Source: Lumnitzera littorea (taxonomy: Eukaryota; Streptophyta; Magnoliopsida; Myrtales; Combretaceae). Taken from it: a stretch of DNA of 64,000 bases. The DNA lies in the NCBI GenBank assembly GCA_024138015.1, contig JAMXBB010000009.1:14571880-14635879 (forward strand), written 5' to 3'. The position numbers and the translations under genes are program-made. This document shows, piece after piece, positions 62,653 to 64,000 of this stretch (within the stretch, counting starts at the first letter, position 1; every line of letters starts with the position of its first letter). The notes beneath the pieces were generated by a model. That model saw nothing but the letters and a program-made list of their open reading frames with translations. It was not told the DNA's origin and did not search any database.

Positions 62653-64000
62653 ACATCTTCAATTAATTTTGTTTTTTCTTTACAGGGGAGTTTTGGGACA
62701 TGATGAATCGATTTCTTTTCCTCTTGTAAAGCTGCGAGTTCGAAGTGCCAACGAGGTAACTTAAATTTCCTAACTTTTTATATTTTTTTTCCTTTTCTAG
62801 TAGAAAATAGGAGAAAGAATATCCGCGTGCATGCGTATGTATCGATTTTGTTGAATGAAGGCCTCCTATTTTATATTGATTTTTTTTTCTTCACAACTTT
62901 CTACGAATATTCTTCATGTCATACCCTTTTTGTCAACTTCCAAATAAAAAATTTGATTAAAACATCTGATAGTTTAATCATAGAGAAATTTATCTTAAAA
63001 ATTCACACATTTAGATAAAGTACATTATAACAAAATCCCCAAACTTATATGTTCTCAATTGGTAAGGGGGAAAAAAAAATTAAAATCTATGACACTTTAC
63101 TTGTAAGTGTACTAATAAAAGAATCTCTATGAACAATTATGTGCCTTGATTTAAATTTAATATATAAAATCTTATCTTTCTCACTTTTGTTCCTCGTATT
63201 TACATTATTTCAGGTGGTAATTGACAATGGGATAGTCGAGGTTGCCTTATCAACTCCAGGAGGTTCCGTAACAGGCATCAAGTACAAAGGGATTGATAAT
63301 TTACTTGAATTTCGCAATAAGAGACACGCTCGAGGGTATGGATACTTGATACATCATATATATGAGTTGATCGAATATTTGTCATGTGGTGAATTCATTA
63401 TTTGATTGGTTGAATAATAATGAAGCTATGAACTGTTTGCATGAATTTAATGTAATTCACCAAATTTATAGGTATTGGGACGTGGTATGGAGTTCTCCGG
63501 GGACACGCGGTCTTCAAGACATGTAAATAATGTTTTATCTATTTATATTGTCTTATATTTTGAATAACAAGAAATTTATAAATCTACACAAACTTATCTT
63601 ATTGAATATATATATATATATATCTTCTATTTTGCAGGATTGACTCTGGAAAAATGTCGTACAGAGTTGTAGCAAAAAATGATGATCTAATAGAACTATC
63701 GTTTTCTAGAGTATGGGACAATTATACTAACTATGGCTTCATCCCAATAAATATAGACAAGAGGTACGTTAAATTTTCAATAATCAAGAAACTACTGTAA
63801 AAAAATTTTCCTACGTGATAATAACTTTATATTTTCATGTATCATAATTTAATTGGTATTTACCATCCATTAATTAAAACACATGGCGTAGAAAGTACTA
63901 TTAAAGCCTTTTCCCTAAGGTGCTATCCTATTATTTCTATAGGTTCATTATGCGGCGAGGTAGCTCTGGTTTCTATACATATGCTATCTTCAACAGGCCG
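62124..64000 (+). CDS. Rhamnogalacturonate lyase, second inverted copy (B'), 5' part only
   Basis: Exons 62124-62167, 62686-62755, 63214-63335, 63472-63522, 63638-63763 and the start of exon 6 from 63943 are visible. They translate exactly as in gene B: signal peptide MWLVVLVNLLLLS, then VVIDNGIVEVALSTPGG, GYWDVVWSSPG, VWDNYTNYGFIPINIDKR and FIMRRGSSGFYTYAIFNRP. The remaining ten exons would lie to the right of the window. The upstream 540 bases match the gene B promoter region. If the inverted duplication is real, this is a head-to-head paralogue of B. If it is an assembly error, it is the same gene counted twice. Confidence 0.8.

Larger units (their letters stand above)
60145..64000. repeat. 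Right arm of the large inverted duplication (continues past window)
   Basis: Mirror of 54590-58445. The match holds up to the last base of the window, where the sequence ending in AACAGGCCG equals the complement of 54590 onward in exon 6 of gene B. The true arm length is therefore at least 3.86 kb. Confidence 0.95.

Overview
This is nuclear DNA from a flowering plant, most likely a eudicot. The evidence is AT-rich intron-containing genes of the plant rhamnogalacturonate lyase type, Ty3/gypsy retroelements, a CACTA transposon, a hAT-type miniature element and many (TA)n tracts. No tRNA, rRNA, CRISPR or prokaryotic-type operon was seen.

Layout. 1-4081 is the decayed 3' part of a Ty3/gypsy element (gag, RT, RNase H, integrase), followed by its probable 3' end. 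4963-17255 is a second, nearly complete but dead Ty3/gypsy element of Tekay/Del chromovirus type. It has a 5' LTR lacking its first ~0.7 kb, a tRNA-Met-like primer site, an extra decayed ORF before gag, gag-pol, and a 3' LTR. From about 18.3 kb to the window end the locus is an array of rhamnogalacturonate lyase units (polysaccharide lyase family 4). Unit A (21366-26064, minus) is a heavily damaged pseudogene. Unit B (51841-56466, minus) is an intact 16-exon gene for a 656-residue secreted enzyme. Unit D (57728-58352, minus) keeps only exon 2 and part of exon 3. D and B are then repeated in inverted orientation: D' at 60238-60862 plus, and B' from 62124 plus, cut by the window end.

The A-B interval was inflated by transposons: a solo LTR (27222-30824, TSD AGTGG); a dead CACTA element (~31650-37566) carrying an LTR-like insertion; and a hAT-type MITE (42036-46416, 8-bp TSD TCAAACAT) split by a second copy of the long LTR (42128-45885, TSD ATTTT). 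A different solo LTR (48946-51192, TSD AAATA) sits in the 3' flank of unit B.

The most striking feature is an inverted duplication. 54590-58445 and 60145-64000 are reverse complements with a constant coordinate sum of 118590, microsatellites included, around a ~1.7-kb spacer made of a truncated LTR. It is either a very young palindromic duplication or an assembly artefact. Only unit B, and perhaps B', can be expected to make a working protein. That protein would be secreted and would cleave the rhamnogalacturonan I backbone of pectin.
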